A stretch of 64,000 bases of DNA from UBA1952 sp965246785 (GTDB lineage Bacteria > Bacteroidota > Bacteroidia > Chitinophagales > Chitinophagaceae). Shown piece after piece: positions 17,639 through 25,602 of this stretch. The stretch's first letter is position 1. Each line of letters starts with the position of its first letter. The notes under the pieces were generated by a model. It was given only the letters and a program-made list of their open reading frames with translations, was not told the origin of the DNA and did no database searches. The translations under genes were made by a program, and so were the position numbers. Where the stretch lies: assembly GCA_965246785.1 (NCBI GenBank), contig CBDFFM010000036.1, positions 62,001 through 126,000 on the forward strand. Reading direction: 5' to 3'.

Positions 17639-17825
17639 CCTGTTTGTTGATTAGATAAAGATGATTGTTGGTTAGATAAAGAATTTTTGTGGTCAGATAA
17701 TGATTTTTCAACTTCATCTCTTTATCAGACAACAATAAATCTTTATCTAGCTACAAAAATTCTTTATCTGACCACAAAAATTCTTTATCTAACCACCTTA
17801 ATACTGTATCTAATCACAATTTTTG
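17639..17825. repeat. inverted array of 21-bp units (iteron-like)
   Basis: Three units on the minus strand (17639-17659, 17660-17680, 17681-17701) face five units on the plus strand (17721-17741, 17742-17762, 17763-17783, 17784-17804, 17805-17825). The core is TTTATCTGACCACAAAAATT with drift in the outer units. The spacing is exactly 21 bp, about two helical turns, and the tract is much richer in A+T than its surroundings. The arrangement resembles plasmid iterons, partition sites or operator arrays. One plus frame reads as a seven-residue repeat (LYLTTKI), but there is no support for translation. Confidence 0.8.
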
Positions 17826-17957
17826 CGCATCTATTGAATCTATGTCAAGTTCTTAAGGCGTTACGCCATCTTTTAATCTACTCGCGCCGGAATGATATGC
17901 TTGGGCGCCTACATTATGACGGTGGCGGCTTGGAGGGGCTTTTTTGTCTTTGACGTG

Positions 17958-17989
17958 TCAACTTATCAACTATTCAACGTATCAACTTA
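17958..17989. repeat. 8-bp tandem repeat, four copies
   Basis: TCAACTTA, TCAACTAT, TCAACGTA and TCAACTTA follow one another without gaps just upstream of the PpiD-like gene. Confidence 0.7.
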
Positions 17990-17996
17990 TTTCGGC

Positions 17997-18004
17997 TAAA
18001 TTTG
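17997..18004 (+). promoter_or_regulatory. -7-like promoter element for the PpiD-like gene
   Basis: TAAATTTG is an exact match to TAnnTTTG, 37 bp before the ATG. A clear -33 TTG is not seen. Confidence 0.4.
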
Positions 18005-18041
18005 CCGCCTTCATAAAAATCCCTACAACACACACAATCAG

Positions 18042-20180
18042 ATGGCGGTAATTCAGCAAATCCGGGAGCGCTACGCGAAAGTGGCAGGTGCGGTGATCGG
18101 TCTCTCCCTCGTGGCATTCATCATTTCCGAAGGCGTCAATGGCACCTTCGGCAACTTCTTCGGCCACGACAACAGCGTAGCCAAAGTAGGCGGCGAAAAG
18201 ATAGACGGCCGCGAGTATGCCGAGCTTACCAAAGAATACATCTCCCTCTCCGAAGTCTTCCGCAAGGGCCAGCCCCTCAACGAGAATGAGCAGGCCCAGC
18301 TCCGCCAGCAGGTGATGGAGCAGATGGTTACGGAGAAGATTGTTGAGAAGGACTGCGACAAGCTCGGCATCATCGTGAGCGATGCGGAGCAGAAGGACAT
18401 GATAAGCGGCGCCAACCCCGACCAGGCGGTGCAGCAATTCTTCCAGACTATCTTCGGCACCCAGCAGTTTGACCCCCGCATGGTGAAGGAGTTTGAGGGC
18501 CAGGTCAAGAAGAGCGATGAGCCGAAGCTTCAGGAGCTTGGCCAGCAGTGGGAGGCACTGAAGAAGTTCGTCGTCCGCAGCCGTCGCATCCAGAAGTACA
18601 ACGCCCTCATCGCCGGCTCCGCCTACACGCCCAAAGCCGTGCAGATGGAGAATGCGAAGATGGAAGGCGTAATGGCCGGCTTCCGCTATGTGAAGATTCC
18701 CTACACCACCATCCCCGATGCGCAGGTACCCGTTACCGATGCCGAGCTGAAGGACTACATGAGCCGTCACAAGGCCCAGTTTGAAAGCGACCAGCCCACC
18801 CGCGCCCTTGACTACGTAACGTATGACGTGATGCCCGGCGCGGAAGACACCGCCAAGGCCCTCGGCGCGCTGCAAAAAATCCACGACCAGTTCGGCACCG
18901 AGAGCAACGTAGAAGCCTTCGTAAACCGCAACTCTGAGGAGCGCTACACCAGCACTTACGTCAATAAGGCCCGCTACATGAGCATCATGGCCGACACGAT
19001 TTTGAAAGGCGGCGTAGGCTCCGTCTTCGGGCCGTTCTTTGAGAATGGCGCCTACAAGATGATCAAGGTGACGGAGCGCAAAGACCTCCCGGACTCCGTG
19101 AAGGCGCAGCACATCCTCATTGCCACTCAAAGCCAGCAAAACCCGCAGGGCCTCAGCGATACCCTCGCCCACCAGCGCGCCGACAGCCTGATGGCGGCTA
19201 TTAAAGGCGGCGCAAACTTTGACTCCCTCGCCAGCAAGTTTTCTGATGACCCCGGCTCCAAAATCAAGGGCGGCGACCTCGGCTACTTCGGCTACGGCAT
19301 GATGGTGCCCGAATTCAACGAAGTCGCCTTCATGGGCGCCAAGGGCGATTTGAAGGAAGTAAAGACGCAGTTTGGCTGGCACATCATCCGCGTTACCGAC
19401 CAGAAGAATTTTGCACCTGCGGTGAAGCTCGCCACGATTATAAAGAGCCTCAACATCGGCCAGAAGGCCGACCAGACGCAGTTTGCCAGGGCCAATGAGT
19501 TTGCCGGCTCCAACCGCGATGCTGCCGCCTTTGACGCTGCCGTCAAGAAGAACAACCTGAACAAAAAGGTGGCTGATGCGGTCAAACCTGCCGACTATAT
19601 CATCCCCGGCCTCGGCCCCAGCCGCGAAATTATCCGCTGGGCCTACGGAGCTAAGCTTGGCGAGGTGAGCGACCCCATCCATTTAGAAAACCGCTACGTA
19701 GTAGCCAAGGTAGCCGCCATCAACGAGCCGGGCCTAAAGGCGCTGGACGCCACCACCCGCCCGCAGATAGAAGCCCTGGTGCGCATGGAGAAGAAGGGCA
19801 AGATGATAGCCGACAAGTACAAGGGCGGCAATCTGGATGCCATCGCCCAAAGCGCCGGCCAGCCGGTGGGTACGGCGGATTCCATTGCAGGCAACGCATC
19901 ATTCAGTCAGGGCCTTGGCTATGAGCCGAAGGTGGTCGGCTATGCTTTCAATGAAAAGTTTGCACCCGGCGCGCTATCGCCGGCCATCAAGGGCCGTGAG
20001 GGCGTTTACTTCATCTCCCTCACGCACCGCAATGCGAGCGGCAAGCCCATTGACCCGCAGGCGGTAGCCATGCAGGCCAAAATGCAGGACATGCAGACCA
20101 AGAACATGGTGGCCCAAGGCATTGGCGAAGCCCTCCGCCGCCGCGAAAAGGTTACGTTCAAGCCGGAGAATATCTACTAA
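18042..20180 (+). CDS. membrane-anchored peptidyl-prolyl isomerase (PpiD/SurA-like)
   Basis: The 712-residue protein has one N-terminal membrane span (about residues 14-30), a SurA_N-type chaperone region (NSVAKVGGEKIDGREYAEL onward) and a parvulin domain at about 345-455. The parvulin domain shows KAQHILIATQ, FDSLASKFSDDPGS, GDLGYFGYGMMVPEFNEVAF and FGWHIIRV. A second, degenerate isomerase-like region and a C-terminal tail follow. This is the layout of PpiD, which helps fold proteins leaving the Sec translocon in the periplasm. The length is close to that of other Bacteroidota family members (about 700). It is monocistronic, with a strong terminator just downstream. Confidence 0.92.
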   Translation: MAVIQQIRERYAKVAGAVIGLSLVAFIISEGVNGTFGNFFGHDNSVAKVGGEKIDGREYAELTKEYISLSEVFRKGQPLNENEQAQLRQQVMEQMVTEKIVEKDCDKLGIIVSDAEQKDMISGANPDQAVQQFFQTIFGTQQFDPRMVKEFEGQVKKSDEPKLQELGQQWEALKKFVVRSRRIQKYNALIAGSAYTPKAVQMENAKMEGVMAGFRYVKIPYTTIPDAQVPVTDAELKDYMSRHKAQFESDQPTRALDYVTYDVMPGAEDTAKALGALQKIHDQFGTESNVEAFVNRNSEERYTSTYVNKARYMSIMADTILKGGVGSVFGPFFENGAYKMIKVTERKDLPDSVKAQHILIATQSQQNPQGLSDTLAHQRADSLMAAIKGGANFDSLASKFSDDPGSKIKGGDLGYFGYGMMVPEFNEVAFMGAKGDLKEVKTQFGWHIIRVTDQKNFAPAVKLATIIKSLNIGQKADQTQFARANEFAGSNRDAAAFDAAVKKNNLNKKVADAVKPADYIIPGLGPSREIIRWAYGAKLGEVSDPIHLENRYVVAKVAAINEPGLKALDATTRPQIEALVRMEKKGKMIADKYKGGNLDAIAQSAGQPVGTADSIAGNASFSQGLGYEPKVVGYAFNEKFAPGALSPAIKGREGVYFISLTHRNASGKPIDPQAVAMQAKMQDMQTKNMVAQGIGEALRRREKVTFKPENIY

Positions 20181-20199
20181 GCAGCTTTAAGCACATTTG

Positions 20200-20223
20200 G
20201 CCCACGGTTTTTTAACCGTGGGC
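20200..20223 (+). terminator. terminator of the PpiD-like gene
   Basis: A perfect 10-bp stem (20200-20209 and 20214-20223), TTTT loop and five T after it lie 20 bp past the stop codon. Confidence 0.92.
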
Positions 20224-20313
20224 TTTTTGTTTGCCGGCAGGCAGCATCCCCGCGCTATACACTATACGATTTGACTGCAAGCGAATCAAGCGAAGTACAG
20301 CTACATTTATGTC

Positions 20314-21279
20314 ATGAAAACAAGGCAATACCAGCTTCCGGCTATACTTATATGCCTGTTCTTGTCGCTGCATGCGGCTGCGCAGACTTTTCCAGGACGC
20401 GTATTCGATGGCCGTCCTGATGACTCAGCAGTCATCTCTTTTGCCAACGGCGTTCCAATACATAGTCCGCTTAATTTCTCCGTGTCAATAGATACAGCTC
20501 ATAGCACGCTATGGCATAGCGGAACTACTCCTAAAACGTTCTTCAATGCAGGCATCACAGGCAGCCCTGGCATCATGACGGATACGGCCGTGTCTTACCC
20601 GGCTAAAGCCAATGACTGGATAGGCATTAAGATAACCGGCAAAACCAAAACGGGCTTTTTAAATCCCATCATCTCCTTTACCCATAAATATCAGACAACA
20701 GCGGGGAAAGATGGCGGGGCAGTGGAGTATTCCTTTGACAGTCTGAATTGGTACAACGTTGTCAAAGGATGTTACAACAACGTGCCGACCGACAGTTTTT
20801 ATAAAGCCACAGATACCTTGCCGGGAAACATTTCAGTCTTTAGCGGCACAAGCGGGTGGAAGCGCTCTCGGTTTCAGTTTTTTCAAGGTTTACCGCTGAA
20901 AGGCGGCGCTTCTTGTCAGCTAAGCTTTCCGATTTGGCTGCGCTTTCGCTTCATAAGCGATACGGCAGCGGATACTTTGGCCGGGTGGCTGATTCGCAAC
21001 ATTACTGTTGAGCAGGATTATTACCCAGGCGGCATTAATGAGGTCAGGACTTTGCCTGCGCTTGCCGTATTTCCAAACCCGGCGCAATCCGTGCTCAACT
21101 TGCCGCAGCTCGCCGGACAGGAAAAATACACGCTTCGCATCACTGACCTGCTTGGCAATGTGCTGTACTTTAAAGCCTATTCGCGTCTGTTGGATATAAC
21201 GACGTGGCCGACCGGCACCTATTACTATCAGGCGGATAATGGGCTGAAGATTTACGGGGGCTATTTCCAGAAAGAATAA
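20314..21279 (+). CDS. secreted T9SS cargo protein, function unknown
   Basis: The 321-residue protein has a signal peptide (residues 1-23, ending HAAAQ) and a type A T9SS sorting domain in the last 75 residues (AVFPNPAQSVLNL, ITDLLGNVLY, WPTGTYYYQ). The central region is beta-rich and resembles no domain I can name. It should be exported to the cell surface or medium. TACATTTA just before the start resembles a -7 element. Codon use looks a little less GC-rich than that of the neighbours. Confidence 0.82.
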   Translation: MKTRQYQLPAILICLFLSLHAAAQTFPGRVFDGRPDDSAVISFANGVPIHSPLNFSVSIDTAHSTLWHSGTTPKTFFNAGITGSPGIMTDTAVSYPAKANDWIGIKITGKTKTGFLNPIISFTHKYQTTAGKDGGAVEYSFDSLNWYNVVKGCYNNVPTDSFYKATDTLPGNISVFSGTSGWKRSRFQFFQGLPLKGGASCQLSFPIWLRFRFISDTAADTLAGWLIRNITVEQDYYPGGINEVRTLPALAVFPNPAQSVLNLPQLAGQEKYTLRITDLLGNVLYFKAYSRLLDITTWPTGTYYYQADNGLKIYGGYFQKE

Positions 21280-21390
21280 GACGTGAACGGCGCGATGCGA
21301 ATCGCAGCCGGCGACAAAGCTTATCGGCGCATAGACGTTACCGGACGATACATGCCGCGGTTTTAACCATGAGCCACAAGATACCCGGTG

Positions 21391-21398
21391 TAAATTTG
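21391..21398 (+). promoter_or_regulatory. -7-like promoter element for the DUF2480 gene
   Basis: TAAATTTG matches TAnnTTTG exactly, only four bases before the ATG at 21403; transcripts would have a very short leader. Confidence 0.35.
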
Positions 21399-21402
21399 AA
21401 GG

Positions 21403-21927
21403 ATGCAAGCCACCGCCGAACCCATCCGCAACAAAGTAGCCGAGAGCGGCATCATCACCTTAGACCTCGCTCCGTTCATCCCATCTGCGGAGAGCCTCGC
21501 CGTCTTCGACATCACGCCCTTTCTTTTTATGGAAATGATTTTGAAGGAGAAAGATTACCGGGCAGCCCTGCAAATGCATGACTGGTCGCTGTACGCCGGC
21601 AAGCACATCGGCATTACCTGTAGTGCTGATGCTATCGTTCCGGTATGGGGGTATATGCTGGCAGCTACTTTCCTGCAGCCTATTGCCGCTTCCGTTCACT
21701 TTGCAGCGCTGCCAGCCTTGAAAGGCTTAGTCATTGCTGCTGCCATCGAAGCTATCAACGTAGAAGAATACAAGGATATGCGCGTAGTGCTGAAGGGCTG
21801 CGGAGATATAATGGTGCCCGAAGAAGCCTATGTGGCTGCCACCGCAAAGCTGCGCCCGCTTGTGAAGTCGCTTATGTACGGCGAACCGTGCTCTACGGTG
21901 CCGGTTTACAAGGCGCCAAGGCCATAA
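21403..21927 (+). CDS. DUF2480 family protein
   Basis: The 174-residue protein matches DUF2480, a family largely restricted to Bacteroidota: NKVAESGIITLDLAPF near the start, ILKEKDYRAALQMHDW, and the HIGITCSADAIVPVWGYM segment that contains a conserved Cys-Ser. No signal peptide or membrane span is seen, so it is cytosolic. The function is unknown. It stands alone in its orientation between a T9SS cargo gene and the DUF349 gene. Confidence 0.88.
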   Translation: MQATAEPIRNKVAESGIITLDLAPFIPSAESLAVFDITPFLFMEMILKEKDYRAALQMHDWSLYAGKHIGITCSADAIVPVWGYMLAATFLQPIAASVHFAALPALKGLVIAAAIEAINVEEYKDMRVVLKGCGDIMVPEEAYVAATAKLRPLVKSLMYGEPCSTVPVYKAPRP

Positions 21928-22061
21928 CACGTGATTACCGCTCTCGGGAGTCCGAAATCCCCATTCCGCATTCCGCTTTCCCTGTCGTATTATTGCGTCC
22001 CCTATTTTTTGCGCATTCATTCTACTAATTAATAGACCACCAACAGACTCCCGCACGCCGT

Positions 22062-24170
22062 ATGGAATCCGAAAAGACACCTGTTCCGGCTGAACAGCAC
22101 CTACAGCCCGAAGCCGCATCGCCAAACACTACCCTTCAGCAATCAGGCCCCACAGCGGAGGAGCAAGAAATTGCTAACGAGCGTGATGCACTCCCTGAAC
22201 CCGCCGACTACGTGCCCGACGATACGCAGTCCGAAGAAGCGCCCGGCCCGGAGCTTTCAGCGCAGGCTGCTGCTGATAATCAGCCCGAAGAGGTGTCTGC
22301 TGCTTCAGAACAAATCGCTGCCGCACAAACGGAAGCCCAAACTCCGGCGCCGGAAACTCAGCCAGCAGGCTCTTGGTGGGACGCCCTCGCCTTTGAAGGC
22401 AAAGACTTCACTGAGCTGCGTCCTGATGGAATGTTAGTACTCAAGGCTACGCCATTCGCGCCCGCGCGGGAATTGCAGCAGCTTCATCCTGAGAGCGCGG
22501 AGGCAACGGTAAAGGCCCTGACAGGGAAGTTCAGCGAGGTACAGACCAAAGTGCGCGAGCTGGCCAGCGAGTGGAATTTTTCGGAAGACAAAAAGAAGCT
22601 CAGCGGTCGCGTGGAGCGCGTGCGTGATTACCTGCTTCATGCATCCGCCATCGGCGATTTTGCGCCGCTCTACCAACAGGTGGGCCTGTGGGAAAATCAT
22701 TTACAGGAAGGCGCGGATAAGGCGTACGCCGAACGGCTGGCACTCGTGGAAAAAGCAGAAGCGCTTGCAGCGGGCGATTTAAAGAAAGAAGGCCTCAACG
22801 AGCTGCGTGAATTGACCGAGGGATGGAAAGCCACAGGCTACGTGGATAAGGAGCGCGCCGATGCTTTATGGCAGCGCTTTGAAACCGCCCGCGATACCTT
22901 CTACAACCGCCGCCGCGAGCAGCAGGACTCGGAGCGCGCCGAGCTGCAAAGCAATCTTGACCTCAAGACTGAATTGGTAGATAAAGCCGAGCGCCTCGCT
23001 GCCTCCGACGACTGGAAGGCGAGCACAAACGCTTTCACGGAGCTGATGGAGCAATGGAAGAAGACCGGACGGACATTTCATGATAAGAACGAGGCGCTGT
23101 GGCAGCGCTTCATCACGGCAAAGAATGTTTTCTACGACCGTAAGAAGGAGCATTTCAAGGAAATCCAGGGCGAACAGGACGCGAACTATGAAAAGAAGCT
23201 CGCCCTCATAGCCCGGGCGGAAGAATGGAGCGACAGCACCGATTGGAATAAAACCACGGATGCCTACAACGCGCTGATGGATGAGTGGAAGGCCATTGGC
23301 CGCGTGCCCGCGGAAAAGACGGAGGAACTTTGGGGCCGACTCAGCGTTGCAAAGGACAAATTCTTCAACGCAAAGCGCGCCCATTTCGCCACGATGCGCG
23401 TTACTTATGACGATAATCTGGCGCAGAAGCAGGCCCTCGTAAACCGGGCTGAGACAATACAGAATTCTTACGAGTGGCGCGATGCTACGGATGAGTTTGC
23501 CGAGCTGATGGAGGAGTGGAAGAAAATCGGCCCCGTAGCCCGCCGTGACCAGAACGAAGCGCTATGGCAAAGCTTCAACAAGGCCCGTAAGACCTTCTTC
23601 AACCGCAAGGATGAAGACCGCGACCGCCGCCGCGGCCATATGGAGCAGGCCCGCGCGGGAAGGCTCAGCCAGGTGCAAGAATTTTTGTCGCAACTCCGCG
23701 CGGAGCTGAAGGAATTTGAAGAAGACCTTACTGACCATCACGTGGCAATGGCCAACCTTGGTACGTCCAAGATAGACGCGCAAATTCGTGCAAATCTGGA
23801 GCGCCTCATCTCTCAGGGCAGCCCGAAGCTGGAGAAGAAGCGCCAGAAAATTACGGAAGTGGAGGCCCAACTCTCCGAGCTGACGCGTGACGGCAGCCGC
23901 AAGCCGCAGGCGCAGCAACAGCCTAAAAAGGCGGAACAGCTTAAGCCGGCGGAGCAACCGGCGCAACAGATGGCTCAGGATGCCCCTCCTACTGAGGAAG
24001 CACCTGACCCGGCTCAGCCGGCACAAGGCGGTGAAGCGGAAGCGCTTCCGCAGGAAACAACGACTTCAGCACCGCAGCCGGAAGCTCCGCCCACGGAAGA
24101 CGCAGCACAGGAAACGCCCGACACCGCACCTACAAACACCAACCCGGATGATATACCGGCCGGGGCATAA
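22062..24170 (+). CDS. DUF349 repeat protein
   Basis: The 702-residue protein has an acidic, Pro/Glu/Ala-rich N-terminal 100 residues, then four clear DUF349 repeats starting near residues 250, 330, 405 and 483. Each has the pattern WK.G....K...LW.RF..A...F...R. The C-terminal 100 residues are again low complexity. DUF349 proteins are helical and of uncertain role; in other Bacteroidota they occur as single long genes like this one. The sequence is likely cytosolic and rich in charged coiled coil. It is followed by tatC in the same direction, 87 bp away. Confidence 0.9.
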   Translation: MESEKTPVPAEQHLQPEAASPNTTLQQSGPTAEEQEIANERDALPEPADYVPDDTQSEEAPGPELSAQAAADNQPEEVSAASEQIAAAQTEAQTPAPETQPAGSWWDALAFEGKDFTELRPDGMLVLKATPFAPARELQQLHPESAEATVKALTGKFSEVQTKVRELASEWNFSEDKKKLSGRVERVRDYLLHASAIGDFAPLYQQVGLWENHLQEGADKAYAERLALVEKAEALAAGDLKKEGLNELRELTEGWKATGYVDKERADALWQRFETARDTFYNRRREQQDSERAELQSNLDLKTELVDKAERLAASDDWKASTNAFTELMEQWKKTGRTFHDKNEALWQRFITAKNVFYDRKKEHFKEIQGEQDANYEKKLALIARAEEWSDSTDWNKTTDAYNALMDEWKAIGRVPAEKTEELWGRLSVAKDKFFNAKRAHFATMRVTYDDNLAQKQALVNRAETIQNSYEWRDATDEFAELMEEWKKIGPVARRDQNEALWQSFNKARKTFFNRKDEDRDRRRGHMEQARAGRLSQVQEFLSQLRAELKEFEEDLTDHHVAMANLGTSKIDAQIRANLERLISQGSPKLEKKRQKITEVEAQLSELTRDGSRKPQAQQQPKKAEQLKPAEQPAQQMAQDAPPTEEAPDPAQPAQGGEAEALPQETTTSAPQPEAPPTEDAAQETPDTAPTNTNPDDIPAGA

Positions 24171-24174
24171 AAAA

Positions 24175-24203
24175 ACCTTCCGGGTTTTGAAAACCTGGAA
24201 GGT
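24175..24203. terminator. hairpin after the DUF349 gene
   Basis: A 14-bp stem with one mismatch lies four bases past the stop. The poly-A before it would be a T run only on the minus strand, so it is a weak terminator for the plus-strand gene and may be only partly effective before tatC. Confidence 0.5.
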
Positions 24204-24257
24204 CTGGCCTTTGGCTGCCGTACCTTCGCGCCACTTAGTTTTAGCCCTTCGCCGCGT

Positions 24258-25124
24258 GTGAGCCTCCTTGACCGATTTCTGAAAAAACGCAACTCCTCCG
24301 ATACGGGAGAGATGACGTTCATAGACCATATTGAGGAGTTGCGCTGGCACATCATCCGCTCGCTGGGCGCAGTGCTAGTGGCCAGCATTGTGGTGTTCAT
24401 ATACGCCGAGTGGATTTTTGAGCACATTATCACCGGGCCTACGCGGAGCAACTTTATTTCCTACCGCTGGCTTTGCGCGCTTGGCAGGCGCATCGGTACG
24501 GAGACGCTTTGCCTCAAAGACATCAACCTGACGCTGCAGAATACAGAGATGAGCGGGCAATTCATGCTGTCGTTCTCGTCCTCCTTCATGCTGGGCTTTA
24601 TTATTGCCTTCCCCTACATATTCTGGGAGTTCTGGAAGTTCCTAAAGCCTGCGCTGAATCCTGAGGAGGTGAAGCACGCGAACGGCATCGTCTTCTGGAG
24701 CTCGCTGCTGTTTGGCTTCGGCGTTGTGTTCGGTTACCTCGTGCTAGCGCCTTTTACCATCAACTTCTTCGCCAACTACCAGCTCTCGCCGGACATCAAG
24801 AACATCTTCACTATCAAGAATTACTACGAAAGCCTTTCGGACATGGTGCTTGGCATGGGCATCGTCTTTGAGCTGCCCATCGTCGTATTCTTCCTGTCGC
24901 GCGTAGGCGTGCTTACGCCCACTATCATGCGCAAGCAACGGCGCTACGCAATTGTGATTCTCATCTTCCTTTCTGAAATCATCACGCCGCCCGACTGGTT
25001 TAGCTGGCTGCTGGTGTTTGTGCCGGTTTACATTCTCTACGAAATCTCCATCAACATCTCCGGCCGCGCCGAGCGTGACCGCAAAGCACGGATTGCGCGC
25101 ATCGAGGCTGAGGCGTATAGTTGA
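24258..25124 (+). CDS. tatC: twin-arginine translocase subunit TatC
   Basis: The 288-residue protein has six membrane spans and the TatC hallmarks: MTFIDHIEELRWHIIRS at the N terminus (binding region for the Tat signal), FPYIFWEFWKFLKPAL, and FGVVFGYLVLAPFTINFF. It recognises twin-arginine signal peptides and forms the core of the folded-protein export channel. The start is GTG; no ATG lies at the right place. The first periplasmic loop, with two cysteines (WLCALGRR, ETLCLKD), is longer than in E. coli. No tatA/B gene is adjacent. TACCTTCG at 24221-24228 may be its -7 element. Confidence 0.94.
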   Translation: MSLLDRFLKKRNSSDTGEMTFIDHIEELRWHIIRSLGAVLVASIVVFIYAEWIFEHIITGPTRSNFISYRWLCALGRRIGTETLCLKDINLTLQNTEMSGQFMLSFSSSFMLGFIIAFPYIFWEFWKFLKPALNPEEVKHANGIVFWSSLLFGFGVVFGYLVLAPFTINFFANYQLSPDIKNIFTIKNYYESLSDMVLGMGIVFELPIVVFFLSRVGVLTPTIMRKQRRYAIVILIFLSEIITPPDWFSWLLVFVPVYILYEISINISGRAERDRKARIARIEAEAYS

Positions 25125-25143
25125 GCTTAATAATCGAACCCGT

Positions 25144-25593
25144 ATGCAAGATTCCGCGTTACCTATAGCTATCGGCGCCGACCATGCCGGCTTTGAATAC
25201 AAAGAGCGCCTGAAGGAGCACCTGCGTGTCCTGCACCTGACGCCGGATGATAAAGGCACCCACAATGCCGACAGCGTGGATTACCCAGACTTCGCGCATC
25301 CGGTAGCCAATATGGTAGAAAGGGGCGAAGCGGCCTTCGGTATCCTCGTTTGTGGCTCCGGCAATGGCGTGTGCATGACGGCCAATAAGCACCATGGTAT
25401 CCGCGCGGCGCTATGTTGGAATGTAGAGCTGGCGCAATTGGCGCGGCAGCACAACAATGCGAATGTTCTGTGCATCCCCGCGCGCTTCATCTCTTACGAA
25501 GAAGCGGTGACGATGGTAGATGCTTTCCTGCAAACGCCTTTTGAAGGCGGCCGGCATGAACGCAGGGTAGAAAAGATGGGAATGCTTGAATAG
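25144..25593 (+). CDS. rpiB: ribose-5-phosphate isomerase B
   Basis: The 149-residue protein matches RpiB, which interconverts ribose 5-phosphate and ribulose 5-phosphate in the pentose phosphate pathway. It shows IGADHAGFEYKE at the start, the catalytic cysteine loop VCGSGNGVCMTANK and IRAALCWNVELA. The ATG at 25144 is chosen because it gives the family's normal N terminus; the frame is open earlier, inside tatC. It lies 19 bp downstream of tatC and is convergent with the TonB receptor gene (9-bp gap). Confidence 0.94.
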   Translation: MQDSALPIAIGADHAGFEYKERLKEHLRVLHLTPDDKGTHNADSVDYPDFAHPVANMVERGEAAFGILVCGSGNGVCMTANKHHGIRAALCWNVELAQLARQHNNANVLCIPARFISYEEAVTMVDAFLQTPFEGGRHERRVEKMGMLE

Positions 25594-25602
25594 CCTGCTT
25601 GC

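Larger units (their letters stand above)
17183..18041. other. repeat-rich non-coding region between polA and the PpiD-like gene
   Basis: No convincing gene is present in this 860-bp region between divergent genes. It holds, in order, half-elements resembling common Bacteroidota intergenic repeats (near 17300), a palindromic GTCA-bounded element (17358-17434), a GTTGTTGG palindrome (17456-17479), an orphan terminator (17594-17622), an A+T-rich array of 21-bp units (17639-17825), an 8-bp tandem repeat (17958-17989) and a -7-like element (17997-18004). Confidence 0.75.

Noticed and set aside
17639..17825. CRISPR array
   Set aside because: The 21-bp units follow one another without unique spacers, include both orientations and have no cas genes nearby.
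17687..17953. An 88-residue ORF with a LYLTTKI seven-residue repeat
   Set aside because: It follows automatically from the 21-bp DNA periodicity; there is no signal for translation, and part of the array lies in the opposite orientation.
17183..18041. tRNA or other structured RNA gene
   Set aside because: No T-loop (GGTTCRA) or acceptor-stem pattern was found here or in the other intergenic gaps.
17982..19682. A 566-residue minus-strand ORF
   Set aside because: It is antisense to the PpiD-like gene and has low-complexity Leu/Ala/Val composition typical of a shadow frame.
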